Assembly (NCBI GenBank): GCA_017936725.1
Contig: JAGBEZ010000129.1
Coordinates: 1 to 13,247 of the forward strand
Source of the DNA: Agathobacter sp.
Lineage (GTDB): Bacteria; Bacillota_A; Clostridia; Lachnospirales; Lachnospiraceae
DNA: 13,247 bases
Reading direction: 5' to 3'
The translations under genes and the position numbers were made by a program. Shown here piece after piece: positions 1 to 7,856 of the stretch (position 1 is the first letter of the stretch; each line of letters starts with the position of its first letter). The notes below the pieces were generated by a model. That model had not been told where the DNA came from. It saw only the letters and a program-made list of their open reading frames with translations, and did no database searches.

Positions 1-1
1 A

Positions 2-247
2 GGAGAATCAGCAGCGCTTTTGTACACGGCAGGAAGCAGCGATTTGTTACCGGCAAGTGCCCAGGCATATTTGGATAAAATATTACAGCCAGGCGGAACG
101 CTTACGATTCAACTTTACCTAAGCGCCCAAGATGGTGAATTTGGTGTTGCTTTTGGTATCGCATTGGTACTTTTGGCAATTGTATTGGCAATTAACATAG
201 TAACCAAGTTCTTAGCAAAGAAGTTTGATGTAAATAGATTAAAATAA
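2..247 (+). CDS. pstA: Phosphate ABC transporter permease PstA, C-terminal fragment
   Basis: This is the last 81 codons of an open frame entering from the left edge (frame begins at base 2, reading G-E-S-A-A-L-L-Y-T-A). PstA is one of the two inner-membrane permeases of the high-affinity PstSCAB phosphate importer. The sequence shows a loop with the GESAALLYTAG stretch seen near the end of PstA-type permeases, a short periplasmic segment, one clear membrane helix (about 22 hydrophobic residues, VAFGIALVLLAIVLAINIV) and a short positively charged cytoplasmic tail ending in NRLK. The TTG at base 20 is internal and not a start. pstB follows after 12 bases, so the two are in one operon; pstS and pstC are presumably upstream, outside the window. 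Identification rests on the tail plus the pstB neighbour. Confidence 0.9.
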   Translation, partial: GESAALLYTAGSSDLLPASAQAYLDKILQPGGTLTIQLYLSAQDGEFGVAFGIALVLLAIVLAINIVTKFLAKKFDVNRLK

Positions 248-259
248 CAGGAGAGATAT

Positions 260-1021
260 ATGGATAAAAAAACAAAAATTCAGGTGCGTGACTTAAATCT
301 CTGGTATGGAGAGAATCATGCACTAAAAAACGTAAATATAGATATCAAAGAAAATAGTGTAACAGCCTTTATTGGACCTTCGGGGTGCGGAAAGTCTACT
401 TTTTTAAAGACTTTAAATCGTATGAATGATCTGGTAGATGGTGTTCGCATTGAAGGAAAGGTATTATTGGATGGAGAAGATATCTATGGAAAAGATGTAG
501 ATACGACAGTGCTTCGCAAAAAGATAGGCATGGTGTTTCAGCAGCCGAATCCATTTCCAATGAGTATTTATGACAATATCGCATATGGACCAAGAGTGCA
601 TGGAATTAAAGATAAGGCGACACTAGATAGAATCGTAGAAGAAAGTCTTCGAGACGCAGCAATTTTTGATGAAGTAAAGGACAGATTAAAAAAATCGGCT
701 CTTGGACTTTCTGGTGGACAACAGCAGAGAATCTGTATTGCACGTGCCTTGGCGGTTGAGCCAGAAGTACTTTTGATGGACGAACCGACTTCTGCGCTTG
801 ATCCGATTTCCACCTTAAAGATCGAAGAATTGATGGAAGATTTAAAGAAAAAATACACGGTTGTAGTAGTTACACATAATATGCAGCAGGCGGCGCGTGT
901 ATCTGATGACACAGCCTTTTTCTTGGTAGGAGAAATGGTAGAGTTTAATGATACGAAGACAATGTTCACTTATCCAAACGATAAGAGAACAGAAGATTAT
1001 ATTACGGGGAGATTTGGATAA
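260..1021 (+). CDS. pstB: Phosphate ABC transporter ATP-binding protein PstB
   Basis: The protein is 253 residues, the usual PstB length. It is the cytoplasmic ATPase that powers phosphate import through PstC/PstA. All ABC motifs are intact: Walker [10 protein letters not shown] (39-47), Q-loop VFQQPNPFP (92-100, the PstB-typical form), signature LSGGQQQR (150-157), Walker [14 protein letters not shown] (170-182) and switch histidine in VTHNMQQA (H206). The start is supported by AGGAGAG at 249-255. The gene lies 12 bases after pstA, and its TAA stop shares one base with the ATG of phoU (TAATG), which suggests translational coupling. Expression is expected to follow the pst promoter upstream of the window. 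Nothing is odd about it. Confidence 0.98.
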   Translation: MDKKTKIQVRDLNLWYGENHALKNVNIDIKENSVTAFIGPSGCGKSTFLKTLNRMNDLVDGVRIEGKVLLDGEDIYGKDVDTTVLRKKIGMVFQQPNPFPMSIYDNIAYGPRVHGIKDKATLDRIVEESLRDAAIFDEVKDRLKKSALGLSGGQQQRICIARALAVEPEVLLMDEPTSALDPISTLKIEELMEDLKKKYTVVVVTHNMQQAARVSDDTAFFLVGEMVEFNDTKTMFTYPNDKRTEDYITGRFG

Positions 1022-1665
1022 TGAGAAAAAGATTTGATGAGCAGTTAAATGAGTTGAACAAAGAAATGCAAGCAATGGGAACCATGGTAGAAGAGTCTAT
1101 TCAGAAAGCGATTGAAGCATTGCTTAAACAGGACGAAGTACTGGCACAGTCTGTAATGGAGAATGATGCACTGGTGGATCAAAAACAGAAAGAAATTGAA
1201 AACATCTGTTTTACACTTCTTATGCAGCAGCAGCCAGTAGCAAGTGATCTTCGCGTGATTTCTGCCGCTTTAAAGATGGTGACAGACATGGAGCGTATTG
1301 GCGATCATGCAGCGGATATATCAGAAATGACACTTCACTTGGCACATGAACCATATATCAAAAACCTAGATCATATTCGTCAGATGGCTTCAGAAACGAT
1401 GTGGATGCTGATTCAAAGTATTGAGGCATATATAGAAAAGGATACCCGAAAGGCAACAGGGGTAATCGCACATGACGATATTGTAGACCAGTTATTTGCC
1501 GATACCAAGCAGGAACTAATTGAGCTGATTCATAAGGATAAAAACAATGGGGAACAAGCGACAGATCTGCTTATGGTGGCAAAGTATTTTGAGCGTATCG
1601 GAGACCATGCAACGAATCTTGCAGAATGGGTTATTTTTTCTATTGATAAGAGACCACGCGGATAA
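1021..1665 (+). CDS. phoU: Phosphate signalling protein PhoU
   Basis: This 214-residue, all-helical protein has the two-fold PhoU repeat. The two metal-binding signature helices are visible as DMERIGDHAADI (89-100) and YFERIGDHATNL (189-200), each with the E/D-x-x-x-D pattern of the family. In well-studied bacteria PhoU links the Pst transporter to the PhoR kinase, keeping the regulon off when phosphate is plentiful and limiting Pst activity. Its place directly after pstB with a one-base overlap fits that role. The stop codon at 1663-1665 touches the first box of the 11-bp repeat array that precedes the next gene. The assignment is secure; the signalling role is by family knowledge. Confidence 0.97.
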   Translation: MRKRFDEQLNELNKEMQAMGTMVEESIQKAIEALLKQDEVLAQSVMENDALVDQKQKEIENICFTLLMQQQPVASDLRVISAALKMVTDMERIGDHAADISEMTLHLAHEPYIKNLDHIRQMASETMWMLIQSIEAYIEKDTRKATGVIAHDDIVDQLFADTKQELIELIHKDKNNGEQATDLLMVAKYFERIGDHATNLAEWVIFSIDKRPRG

Positions 1666-1719
1666 TGTAAAATCTATGTAAAATATCTGTTTTTGGCTTT
1701 ACTAAAAGTTTACAAAACA
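1665..1719 (+). promoter_or_regulatory. Candidate Pho box: array of 11-bp periodic TGTAAA / TTTACA repeats
   Basis: Five consecutive 11-base units are seen: ATGTAAAATCT (1665-1675), ATGTAAAATAT (1676-1686, 10/11 identical to the first), CTGTTTTTGGC (1687-1697), TTTACTAAAAG (1698-1708) and TTTACAAAACA (1709-1719). TGTAAA is the reverse complement of TTTACA, so two boxes read on one strand and two on the other. PhoP sites in Bacillus are direct repeats of TT(A/C/T)A(C/T)A on an 11-bp pitch, and enterobacterial Pho boxes are also 11-bp repeats. The last TTTACA doubles as the -35 of the promoter. Context (phoU upstream, phosphate transporter and phoPR downstream) supports a PhoP site. Binding is inferred. 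Confidence 0.6.
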
Positions 1720-1737
1720 AAAAATGTATGTAATAAT
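1709..1737 (+). promoter_or_regulatory. Promoter for the Na/Pi transporter-phoP-phoR unit
   Basis: The -35 is TTTACA (1709-1714). A 17-base spacer follows, then AATAAT (1732-1737) as the -10, preceded by TG at 1729-1730 (extended -10). The start of transcription would be near 1744, leaving a leader of about 50 bases before the ATG at 1795. No terminator hairpin is visible between phoU and this promoter, so read-through from the pst operon is also possible. Confidence 0.6.
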
Positions 1738-1794
1738 GAAACCGTACTAGTTAAATTTCGGTAAAGATTACACGAAAAAGAAAAGGAGCCAAAT

Positions 1795-3627
1795 ATGGAT
1801 ATATTTAGCGTATTGACGATGGTGGGCGGTCTGGCAATGTTCCTTTACGGAATGGATGCGATGGGTGACGGCTTATCCAAATTATCAGGTGGTAAATTAG
1901 AAAGTATTTTAGAGAAGCTTACCTCCAATCGTTTGATGGCGGTTTTATTGGGTGCAGGTGTAACTGCAGTTATACAGTCATCTTCTGCTACGACGGTTAT
2001 GGTAGTAGGTTTCGTAAACTCTGGCATCATGAAACTGTCACAGGCAGTAGGTATTATCATGGGTGCCAATATTGGTACGACAATGACTTCCTGGTTGTTG
2101 TCTTTGGTAGAAGTAGAGGGCACAAACTTCGTTATGCAGATGTTAAAGCCTACTTCCTTCTCACCACTCCTTGCATTAATTGGTATTATTATGATTATGA
2201 CGGCAAAGGATGATGGTTCAAAGAAGAAGGATGTCGGTACAATCCTTATGGGATTTGCTATCCTTATGTTTGGTATGGATACCATGAGTGGCGCTGTAAA
2301 ACCACTTGCAAATGATCCAAACTTTACTAGCATTTTAACGATGTTTAGCAATCCAATCCTTGGTGTAATCGCAGGTGCGGTGCTTACAGCAATTATTCAG
2401 AGTTCTTCCGCATCGGTAGGTATTTTACAGGCACTTTGTGCGACAGGCGCAATGAACTTTGGTTCTGCACTTCCTATTATCATGGGTCAGAATATCGGTA
2501 CCTGTATCACAGCAGTTATGTCAGGTATGGGTGCAAGCAAAAATGCAAAACGTGCATCTATGATTCATTTGTATTTTAACTTGATTGGTACGATTGTATT
2601 CTTAGTAGTATTCTATATTATTAATGCATTTGTACATTTTGAATTTTTAAATGGTCCTGCGTCAGCAACAGGTATTGCAGTTGTGCATAGTATCTTTAAT
2701 ATCACATGTACGATTTGCTGGTTCCCATTTGCAAATGTATTAGTAAAACTTGCAGAACTTACAATTCGTGATAAGGCGGATGAGACCAAAGAAGAATTTG
2801 CTATTTTGGACGAACGTTTCTTGGAGCAGCCAGCGTTTGCTATGGAGCTTTGTAGAAAAGAAGCGGTAAAGATGGCAGAATTGGCAAAAGACGCGATTTA
2901 TATTGCCTTGGATAATGTAGGAAAATATAGAGAAGAAGACTATAAGCGAGTACGCAAAATTGAAATGGAAGTAGATAAATACGAGGATGCACTTGGTTCT
3001 TATCTTGTGAAGTTAAATAACAAGGATTTATCGCCAAGAGACAGCCGTAGCGTATCGGTTATCTTGCATTGTATCAATGACTTTGAACGTATCTCTGACC
3101 ATGCAGTAAACATCATGGAATCTGCAAAAGAAATGCATGATAAGAAATTAAGTTTCTCTGTAAATGCAATGAAAGAATTCGATGTATTTGTAGCTGCTGT
3201 TCACAAGATTGTTCATATGGCAGTGCATGCATATGCAGATAACGATTTGGAAAATGCAAAGATGGTAGAACCTTTAGAACAGGTTATCAATGGTTTGAAC
3301 GCAGAAATGAAACAGCGTCATATCAGACGTCTTCGTAAAGGCAAATGTACCATCGAACTCGGCTGGGTACTTCAGGATTTATTAACTAATATTGAACGTG
3401 TATCCGATCACTGCTCGAATATCGCAATTTGCATCATTGAAGTAACGGAAGATGAATTTGATACGCACAACTATTTGGAAGAATTAAAAGAAAACAATTT
3501 CAAATGGTACAAGCATGCAATTATTGTGTATAGAGACAAGTTTAAATTGCCTGATGCTATCGTAGATGAAGAAGAAACTGTCGTATCTATCCTAAAGAAA
3601 GAAGATAAGGACACGAAAAAGAAATAA
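1795..3627 (+). CDS. Na+/phosphate cotransporter family protein with C-terminal PhoU-like domain
   Basis: This is a 610-residue inner-membrane protein. Residues 1 to about 320 are hydrophobic and contain the inverted PNaS repeat of type II Na/Pi cotransporters (NptA/YjbB family), each half carrying a QSSSA motif: QSSSATT (61-67) and QSSSASVG (202-209). From about 345 to 555 the chain is helical and PhoU-like, with DFERISDHAVNI (429-440) and NIERVSDHCSNI (532-543) matching the PhoU signature helices. Bacterial members move phosphate with sodium, and YjbB of E. coli exports it, so direction is uncertain here. The start is supported by AAGGAG just upstream. It has its own promoter and Pho-box-like array, and its stop overlaps the ATG of the response regulator (TAATG), so it is probably cotranscribed and coupled with phoPR. 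Confidence 0.93.
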   Translation: MDIFSVLTMVGGLAMFLYGMDAMGDGLSKLSGGKLESILEKLTSNRLMAVLLGAGVTAVIQSSSATTVMVVGFVNSGIMKLSQAVGIIMGANIGTTMTSWLLSLVEVEGTNFVMQMLKPTSFSPLLALIGIIMIMTAKDDGSKKKDVGTILMGFAILMFGMDTMSGAVKPLANDPNFTSILTMFSNPILGVIAGAVLTAIIQSSSASVGILQALCATGAMNFGSALPIIMGQNIGTCITAVMSGMGASKNAKRASMIHLYFNLIGTIVFLVVFYIINAFVHFEFLNGPASATGIAVVHSIFNITCTICWFPFANVLVKLAELTIRDKADETKEEFAILDERFLEQPAFAMELCRKEAVKMAELAKDAIYIALDNVGKYREEDYKRVRKIEMEVDKYEDALGSYLVKLNNKDLSPRDSRSVSVILHCINDFERISDHAVNIMESAKEMHDKKLSFSVNAMKEFDVFVAAVHKIVHMAVHAYADNDLENAKMVEPLEQVINGLNAEMKQRHIRRLRKGKCTIELGWVLQDLLTNIERVSDHCSNIAICIIEVTEDEFDTHNYLEELKENNFKWYKHAIIVYRDKFKLPDAIVDEEETVVSILKKEDKDTKKK

Positions 3628-4295
3628 TGAGTTTGATTTATATCGTAGAAGATGATAATAATATCCGTGAAATTGAAATGATAGCTTTAAAAAACAGTGG
3701 CTATCAGGTAAAGGCATTTGAGACTGCGAAGGAATTTTATCGTAAGGCGGAGGAGAAAGTTCCAGACCTGGTCCTTTTGGATGTGATGCTTCCAGACGAA
3801 AGCGGATATGATATTGTAAAAAAGATTCGCAAAAGTCCAACGATGAAACGATTACCGGTCATTATGGTTACCGCGAAAACACAAGAAATTGATATGATTA
3901 AGGGACTGGACGATGGTGCAGATGATTATATCAAGAAGCCATTTTCCGTAATGGAACTTATCAGTCGTGTAAAGGCGCTGCTTCGCCGTACAGTTTCAGA
4001 AGAGAAGAAACAATTGGTTTTAGATGAACTTCTGATTGACCATGAGAGGCATGCAGTATATATTGGTGAAAAGCAGATTGAACTGACCTTTAAGGAGTAT
4101 GAACTCTTACGTTTGCTAGTTTCGAATGCTGGTGTCGTGATGTCGAGAGAAACGATTATGATTCATGTATGGGGAACTGATTTTGAAGGGGAATCCCGTA
4201 CGGTAGATATGCATATTAAAACGCTTCGACAGAAACTAGGAGACATGGGAGCACGTATTAAGACCGTGCGAAATGTTGGATATGTAATCGAATAA
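3627..4295 (+). CDS. phoP: Phosphate regulon response regulator PhoP (PhoB-type, OmpR family)
   Basis: This 222-residue DNA-binding regulator has a receiver domain at about 1-115 with acidic pocket E8/D9/D10, phospho-acceptor D52 (LLDVMLP), T82 and K104 (IKKPF). A winged-helix effector domain at about 125-222 ends in the typical RTVDMHIKTLRQKL and TVRNVGYVIE segments. It would be phosphorylated by the kinase encoded 11 bases downstream. The phosphate assignment comes from the position behind pstAB-phoU and the transporter and is an inference; the domain call is certain. Its ATG overlaps the transporter stop by one base, and there is no separate strong ribosome binding site, which suggests coupling. 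PhoB/PhoP proteins bind 11-bp direct repeats such as those at 1665-1719. Confidence 0.93.
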   Translation: MSLIYIVEDDNNIREIEMIALKNSGYQVKAFETAKEFYRKAEEKVPDLVLLDVMLPDESGYDIVKKIRKSPTMKRLPVIMVTAKTQEIDMIKGLDDGADDYIKKPFSVMELISRVKALLRRTVSEEKKQLVLDELLIDHERHAVYIGEKQIELTFKEYELLRLLVSNAGVVMSRETIMIHVWGTDFEGESRTVDMHIKTLRQKLGDMGARIKTVRNVGYVIE

Positions 4296-4306
4296 GAAGG
4301 TGTGGT

Positions 4307-5632
4307 ATGAGAAAAAAGATTAACGCTAGGTTAATTGGAATCGCACTAATAGCAATACTAGTCACTCTGCTGGGGGTGACTAGTATTTATTATTATCTGT
4401 TTGAAGAGCAGGTGCGAAAAGACCTGCATATTTTGGCGGATACATTAGTGGATTCGGGAGTATTTGAGAAAGAAAGATTAGAACAGATTACCTTTGATTC
4501 CAAGGATGTACGAGTGACCTGGGTGGATGCAGATGGAAGCGTTTTGTATGATAGCTGGACCGATGCAGCCACAATGGAAAATCATATGGAAAGACCCGAG
4601 ATCAAACAGGCATTTGCAGAAGGAAAGGGAGACAGTATACGTACCTCCGATACGCTGCAAATGAATACCTATTATTATGCTTTGCGGATTTCAGATGGCA
4701 CAGTGGTGCGTGTGGCGGCACATGCAAGCAGCGGAGGTAAAATCTTTTTAAACGCGATGCCAGTTGTGCTAGTAATCATGGTTTTGGCTGTGCTTCTTTG
4801 CGTGGTTTTGGCTAGATATTTGACGAAGCAATTGATAAATCCGATTGCGTCGTTAGCCAACCAATTGAATGGTATAGAAGGAAATGGTGACAGCAATGAA
4901 ATATACAAAGAGATAGAGCCTTTTGTACAGACGATTCGCGCACAGCACGAAAACATACTAATGGCGGCGAAAATGCGTCAGGACTTTACTGCGAGTGTTA
5001 CACATGAGTTAAAGACCCCTCTTACAGCAATATCTGGATACTCAGAATTAATTCAAAACAAGATGACTTCTGAGGAACAAAATGTGGTGTTTGCGGGGGA
5101 AATTCGAAAAAATTCCGATCGCTTGCTGACATTGATTAATGACATCATTCGATTGTCTGAGTTGGATCACGCAGAACTCAGTACAGAGTTTGAAAATCTG
5201 GATTTGTATATAATCGCGCAGGAATGTACTGAAAATCTTAAGATAAATGCAGCTCGTCGAGGAATAGCTTTGACTTTAAAGGGGAAAGAGTGTATACTTC
5301 GAGGAAATAAAGATATGCTACGTGAACTGATAGAAAACCTTTGTCAAAATGCGATTCGTTATAATAACGATGGAGGAAAGGTTGATGTGTTCGTAGGATA
5401 TCAGGATGGCCGTGTCACACTCTCGGTTTCCGATAACGGAATAGGAATTCCGAAAGAACATAAAGATCGTGTGTTTGAGAGATTTTATCGTGTAGATAAG
5501 AGTCGTTCCAAAGCAACAGGCGGAACAGGTCTTGGACTTGCGATTGTAAAACATATCGTAGCGATTCATTCTGCGGAGATTACGTTAGAGAGTGAAGTCG
5601 GTGTGGGAACTACGGTAACGGTTTGTTTTTAA
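4307..5632 (+). CDS. phoR: Phosphate sensor histidine kinase PhoR
   Basis: This 441-residue membrane kinase has membrane helix 1 at about 9-31 and an extracytoplasmic domain at about 33-145 with PhoR-like features (VTWVDADGSVLYDS, then YYYALRISDGTVVRVA). Membrane helix 2 is at about 147-169 and a short HAMP-like linker at 172-220. The HisKA domain carries phospho-acceptor H233 in THELKTPLTA, and the HATPase_c domain has N-box N348, G1 DNGIG (376-380) and G2 GGTGLGLA (405-412). The linker is too short for the cytoplasmic PAS domain of E. coli and Bacillus PhoR. GAAGG at 4296-4300 supports the start. PhoR would phosphorylate and dephosphorylate PhoP under the influence of PstB/PhoU. Codons 16-27 contain a strong inverted repeat (separate entry). 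A terminator follows immediately. Confidence 0.92.
   Translation: MRKKINARLIGIALIAILVTLLGVTSIYYYLFEEQVRKDLHILADTLVDSGVFEKERLEQITFDSKDVRVTWVDADGSVLYDSWTDAATMENHMERPEIKQAFAEGKGDSIRTSDTLQMNTYYYALRISDGTVVRVAAHASSGGKIFLNAMPVVLVIMVLAVLLCVVLARYLTKQLINPIASLANQLNGIEGNGDSNEIYKEIEPFVQTIRAQHENILMAAKMRQDFTASVTHELKTPLTAISGYSELIQNKMTSEEQNVVFAGEIRKNSDRLLTLINDIIRLSELDHAELSTEFENLDLYIIAQECTENLKINAARRGIALTLKGKECILRGNKDMLRELIENLCQNAIRYNNDGGKVDVFVGYQDGRVTLSVSDNGIGIPKEHKDRVFERFYRVDKSRSKATGGTGLGLAIVKHIVAIHSAEITLESEVGVGTTVTVCF
4354..4387 (+). other. 12-bp perfect inverted repeat inside the start of phoR
   Basis: AATACTAGTCAC (4354-4365) is the exact reverse complement of GTGACTAGTATT (4376-4387), separated by ten bases. 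In RNA the stem could extend three pairs inward through G-U and C-G pairs to leave a GCUG loop. It is followed by a U-rich stretch in the coding sequence. It lies about 47 bases after the phoR ATG, inside the codons for membrane helix 1. A function in mRNA stability, translational pausing or attenuation between phoP and phoR is inferred. Confidence 0.6.
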
Positions 5633-5644
5633 TAAAGGTAAAAT

Positions 5645-5677
5645 ACCCTATGACTTTTTACGGTCATAGGGTTTTTT
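5645..5677. terminator. Intrinsic terminator after phoR, probably bidirectional
   Basis: The stem ACCCTATGAC (5645-5654) pairs perfectly with GTCATAGGGT (5663-5672) around an 8-base loop. A run of Ts (5672-5677) follows on the + strand. On the - strand the stem is followed by a TATTTTACC stretch, so it can also end the convergent kinase gene, whose stop is at 5699. Confidence 0.9.
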
Positions 5678-5698
5678 CATTTTACTACTATTATGCTG

Positions 5699-7132
5699 TT
5701 ATATTTCCTTCTCCGACAACGGCAGGGTAAAGATAAACTCCGTCCCCACACCCTCTGTACTAATAACATTTATATTCTCTTTGTGCGCCTGCACAATTTC
5801 TTTTACGATGGCAAGTCCAAGACCGGAGCCTTTCTTGTCACGGCCACGGGACTGGTCAGTTTTGTAGAAGCGTTTCCAAACCTTTTTAATACTGTCGCTT
5901 GGAATACCGATACCCTTGTCTTTTACAGAAATCAGTACTTTTTCGTTTCGGACAGTTGTCTTGATAATGATAGCGGTATTGTTATTTGCAAACTTGGTAG
6001 CATTGTCGATGAGGTTGTAAAGAACCTGCTGAATTTTAACCATGTCACCTTTGACAAATAATTCGCTGCCTGTTAGCTGAAGGTCAAAGGACAAGCCTTT
6101 CTTGCTGCAAATGCCCTCAAAGGTGAGGGTGGAATTTTGGATTATCTGGTTGATATCGAATCTTGTGATATCTAAAGAAAGCCCTCGTTTTCCAAATTGC
6201 TTTAAATCAAGCATGTTTTGTGTCAGCTTGTTTAGGCGTTCTGTTTCAAATAAGATAATATTTAAATATCTTTCCTGCATTTCCACTGGTATTGTACCGT
6301 CTAGCATAGCTTCGATATAACCTTTGATGGAGGTAAGAGGAGAGCGAAAATCGTGTGAAACATTGGAAACGAATTTCCGTTGTTCTTCTTCAAAACTATC
6401 GAGCTCTGTTGCCATATAGTTTAAGGTGCCGGCCAGATAACCGATTTCATCGTTTGAGGCAATCGCGATTTTCTGAGAAAAGTCACCACGGGCATAGTTT
6501 TCGGCTACATTGGTAATTTTCTGGATAGGTTTATAAACCATGAAGTTGAAAACCACCAGAAGGATTGCCGCACAAATCAGGACGATGGCAACCGACAGAA
6601 AGGCGATGTCCACAATACCTGTAGACTGTGCCAAAACCTCGGTCATCGGCTTGTGAATAAGTACGTAGCCCTGCACTTGGTAGTTATTTGTAATTGTAGA
6701 GAATACGGTAAGCGTTTTCTCGTCAAAACTGCTATAAAAGTTTCCTGTCTGATAATAGTTGTTTCCAAAGTCTTGGATGTTAAAACCATCTATTGTTTTT
6801 GGTGTGCCTTGTTCTGCAAGTGTTTGTATCGAAGCAGTATTGGAGTCAAAATAAAGATTTCCGTGCACATCTGTAATCCAGATTTCTGCGGACATGTACT
6901 TGGCAGCGGATTCCAAACTTTTTCGAATATCCTTTATTTGGGTGGAGTCATCCAAAAAGGCGTCTTTCAAATCAGAAGCCATCAGAGTGGACTCGCGGTA
7001 CATTTGCTGTGCTTCGTTTTGACGGAGAAACTGATTTGTCAGATTTTGTGTCAGCGTGCTCAGTAATCCAATTGCAAGTACGGCAAAAATCAGATAGGCG
7101 GTCAATATCTTTAAGTGTAATTTCCGTTTCAT
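5699..7132 (-). CDS. Sensor histidine kinase (HAMP, HisKA, HATPase_c), signal unknown
   Basis: This 477-residue membrane kinase is encoded leftward behind its regulator. Membrane helix 1 is at about 9-29, followed by an extracytoplasmic domain at about 35-170 containing IWITDVHGNLYFDS and IQGYVLIHKPM-like segments. Membrane helix 2 is at about 173-197 and HAMP at about 199-250. HisKA carries phospho-acceptor H260 in SHDFRSPLTSIKGYIEAM, and HATPase_c has N377, G1 DKGIG (405-409) and G2 GSGLGLA (435-441). All catalytic motifs are present, so it should be active. Its ATG overlaps the regulator's TGA stop (ATGA), the usual sign of a coupled pair. The signal cannot be read from the sequence; the architecture resembles general envelope or growth-phase sensors. 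It is not a second PhoR by context. Confidence 0.92.
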   Translation of the reverse strand: MKRKLHLKILTAYLIFAVLAIGLLSTLTQNLTNQFLRQNEAQQMYRESTLMASDLKDAFLDDSTQIKDIRKSLESAAKYMSAEIWITDVHGNLYFDSNTASIQTLAEQGTPKTIDGFNIQDFGNNYYQTGNFYSSFDEKTLTVFSTITNNYQVQGYVLIHKPMTEVLAQSTGIVDIAFLSVAIVLICAAILLVVFNFMVYKPIQKITNVAENYARGDFSQKIAIASNDEIGYLAGTLNYMATELDSFEEEQRKFVSNVSHDFRSPLTSIKGYIEAMLDGTIPVEMQERYLNIILFETERLNKLTQNMLDLKQFGKRGLSLDITRFDINQIIQNSTLTFEGICSKKGLSFDLQLTGSELFVKGDMVKIQQVLYNLIDNATKFANNNTAIIIKTTVRNEKVLISVKDKGIGIPSDSIKKVWKRFYKTDQSRGRDKKGSGLGLAIVKEIVQAHKENINVISTEGVGTEFIFTLPLSEKEI

Positions 7133-7833
7133 TGTTTAACCTCAAATTTGTAGCCGATACCCCATACGGTTGCGATTTGCCATTTTTTATGGTCTTTAAT
7201 TTTTTCGCGGAGACGTTTTACGTGTACGTCTACCGTGCGAGTGTCACCAATGTATTCATAGCCCCAGATGTGGTCTAAGAGCTGTTCACGTGTAAATACC
7301 TGATTTGGTGAAGCTGCCAGGAAATAAAGAAGCTCGAGTTCTTTTGGCGGCATATCCACCTGTTTGCCCTTGTAAAGGACCGAATAGTTGGAAAGGTTTA
7401 TGATCAAATCAGGGTATTCTACGCATTTGGTTTCTGGAACAGATGCAGCAACCGTTTTGGCTGGCTGGTATCTGCGAAGCACTGCTTTGACACGTGCTAC
7501 AAGTTCCTTGGAATCAAATGGTTTCATAATATAGTCATCTGCACCAAGTTCAAGTCCTAGTACCTTGTCAAAGATTTCGCCTTTGGCAGAAAGCATGATA
7601 ATTGGCACATTGGATTTGGTGCGTACCTCTCGGCAAACCTGATACCCATCAATACCAGGCAGCATAAGGTCTAGTAAAATCATATTTGGATTATAGGAGT
7701 CGAACGCAGCAAGGGCGTCTTCTCCATCGTTTACGATTTTGGTGTCGTAGCATTCTTTTGTGAGATACAGAGAAATCAGTTCTGCGATATTGTTATCATC
7801 ATCTACAATTAATATTTTTGTCTTTGTAGCCAT
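7129..7833 (-). CDS. OmpR-family response regulator partner of the downstream kinase
   Basis: This 234-residue regulator has a receiver domain at about 5-120 with D12/D13, phospho-acceptor D55 (ILLDLMLPG), S82 and K104 (IMKPF). A winged-helix DNA-binding domain at about 135-232 contains MPPKELELLYFLA, RTVDVHVKRLREKI and TVWGIGYKFEV. It should be phosphorylated by the kinase whose ATG overlaps its stop. AGGAGG on the minus strand (7845-7840) six bases before the ATG fixes the start. No clear promoter is visible just upstream; instead the gap to mutS2 is filled by the folded 166-bp element (7857-8022), so the gene may depend on mutS2 read-through or on a promoter I cannot recognise. Target genes are unknown. 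Confidence 0.94.
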   Translation of the reverse strand: MATKTKILIVDDDNNIAELISLYLTKECYDTKIVNDGEDALAAFDSYNPNMILLDLMLPGIDGYQVCREVRTKSNVPIIMLSAKGEIFDKVLGLELGADDYIMKPFDSKELVARVKAVLRRYQPAKTVAASVPETKCVEYPDLIINLSNYSVLYKGKQVDMPPKELELLYFLAASPNQVFTREQLLDHIWGYEYIGDTRTVDVHVKRLREKIKDHKKWQIATVWGIGYKFEVKQ

Positions 7834-7856
7834 AAGGGTCCTCCTAAATTAAAGTT

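Noticed and set aside
396..3840. Minus-strand open frames under pstB, the Na/Pi transporter and phoP
   Set aside because: They are shadows of well-supported plus-strand genes with no start signals or recognisable domains.
5693..7278. Plus-strand open frames at 5693-6061, 6102-6320, 6653-7066 and 7009-7278
   Set aside because: They are antisense to the intact kinase and regulator genes, have no family features and no ribosome binding sites.
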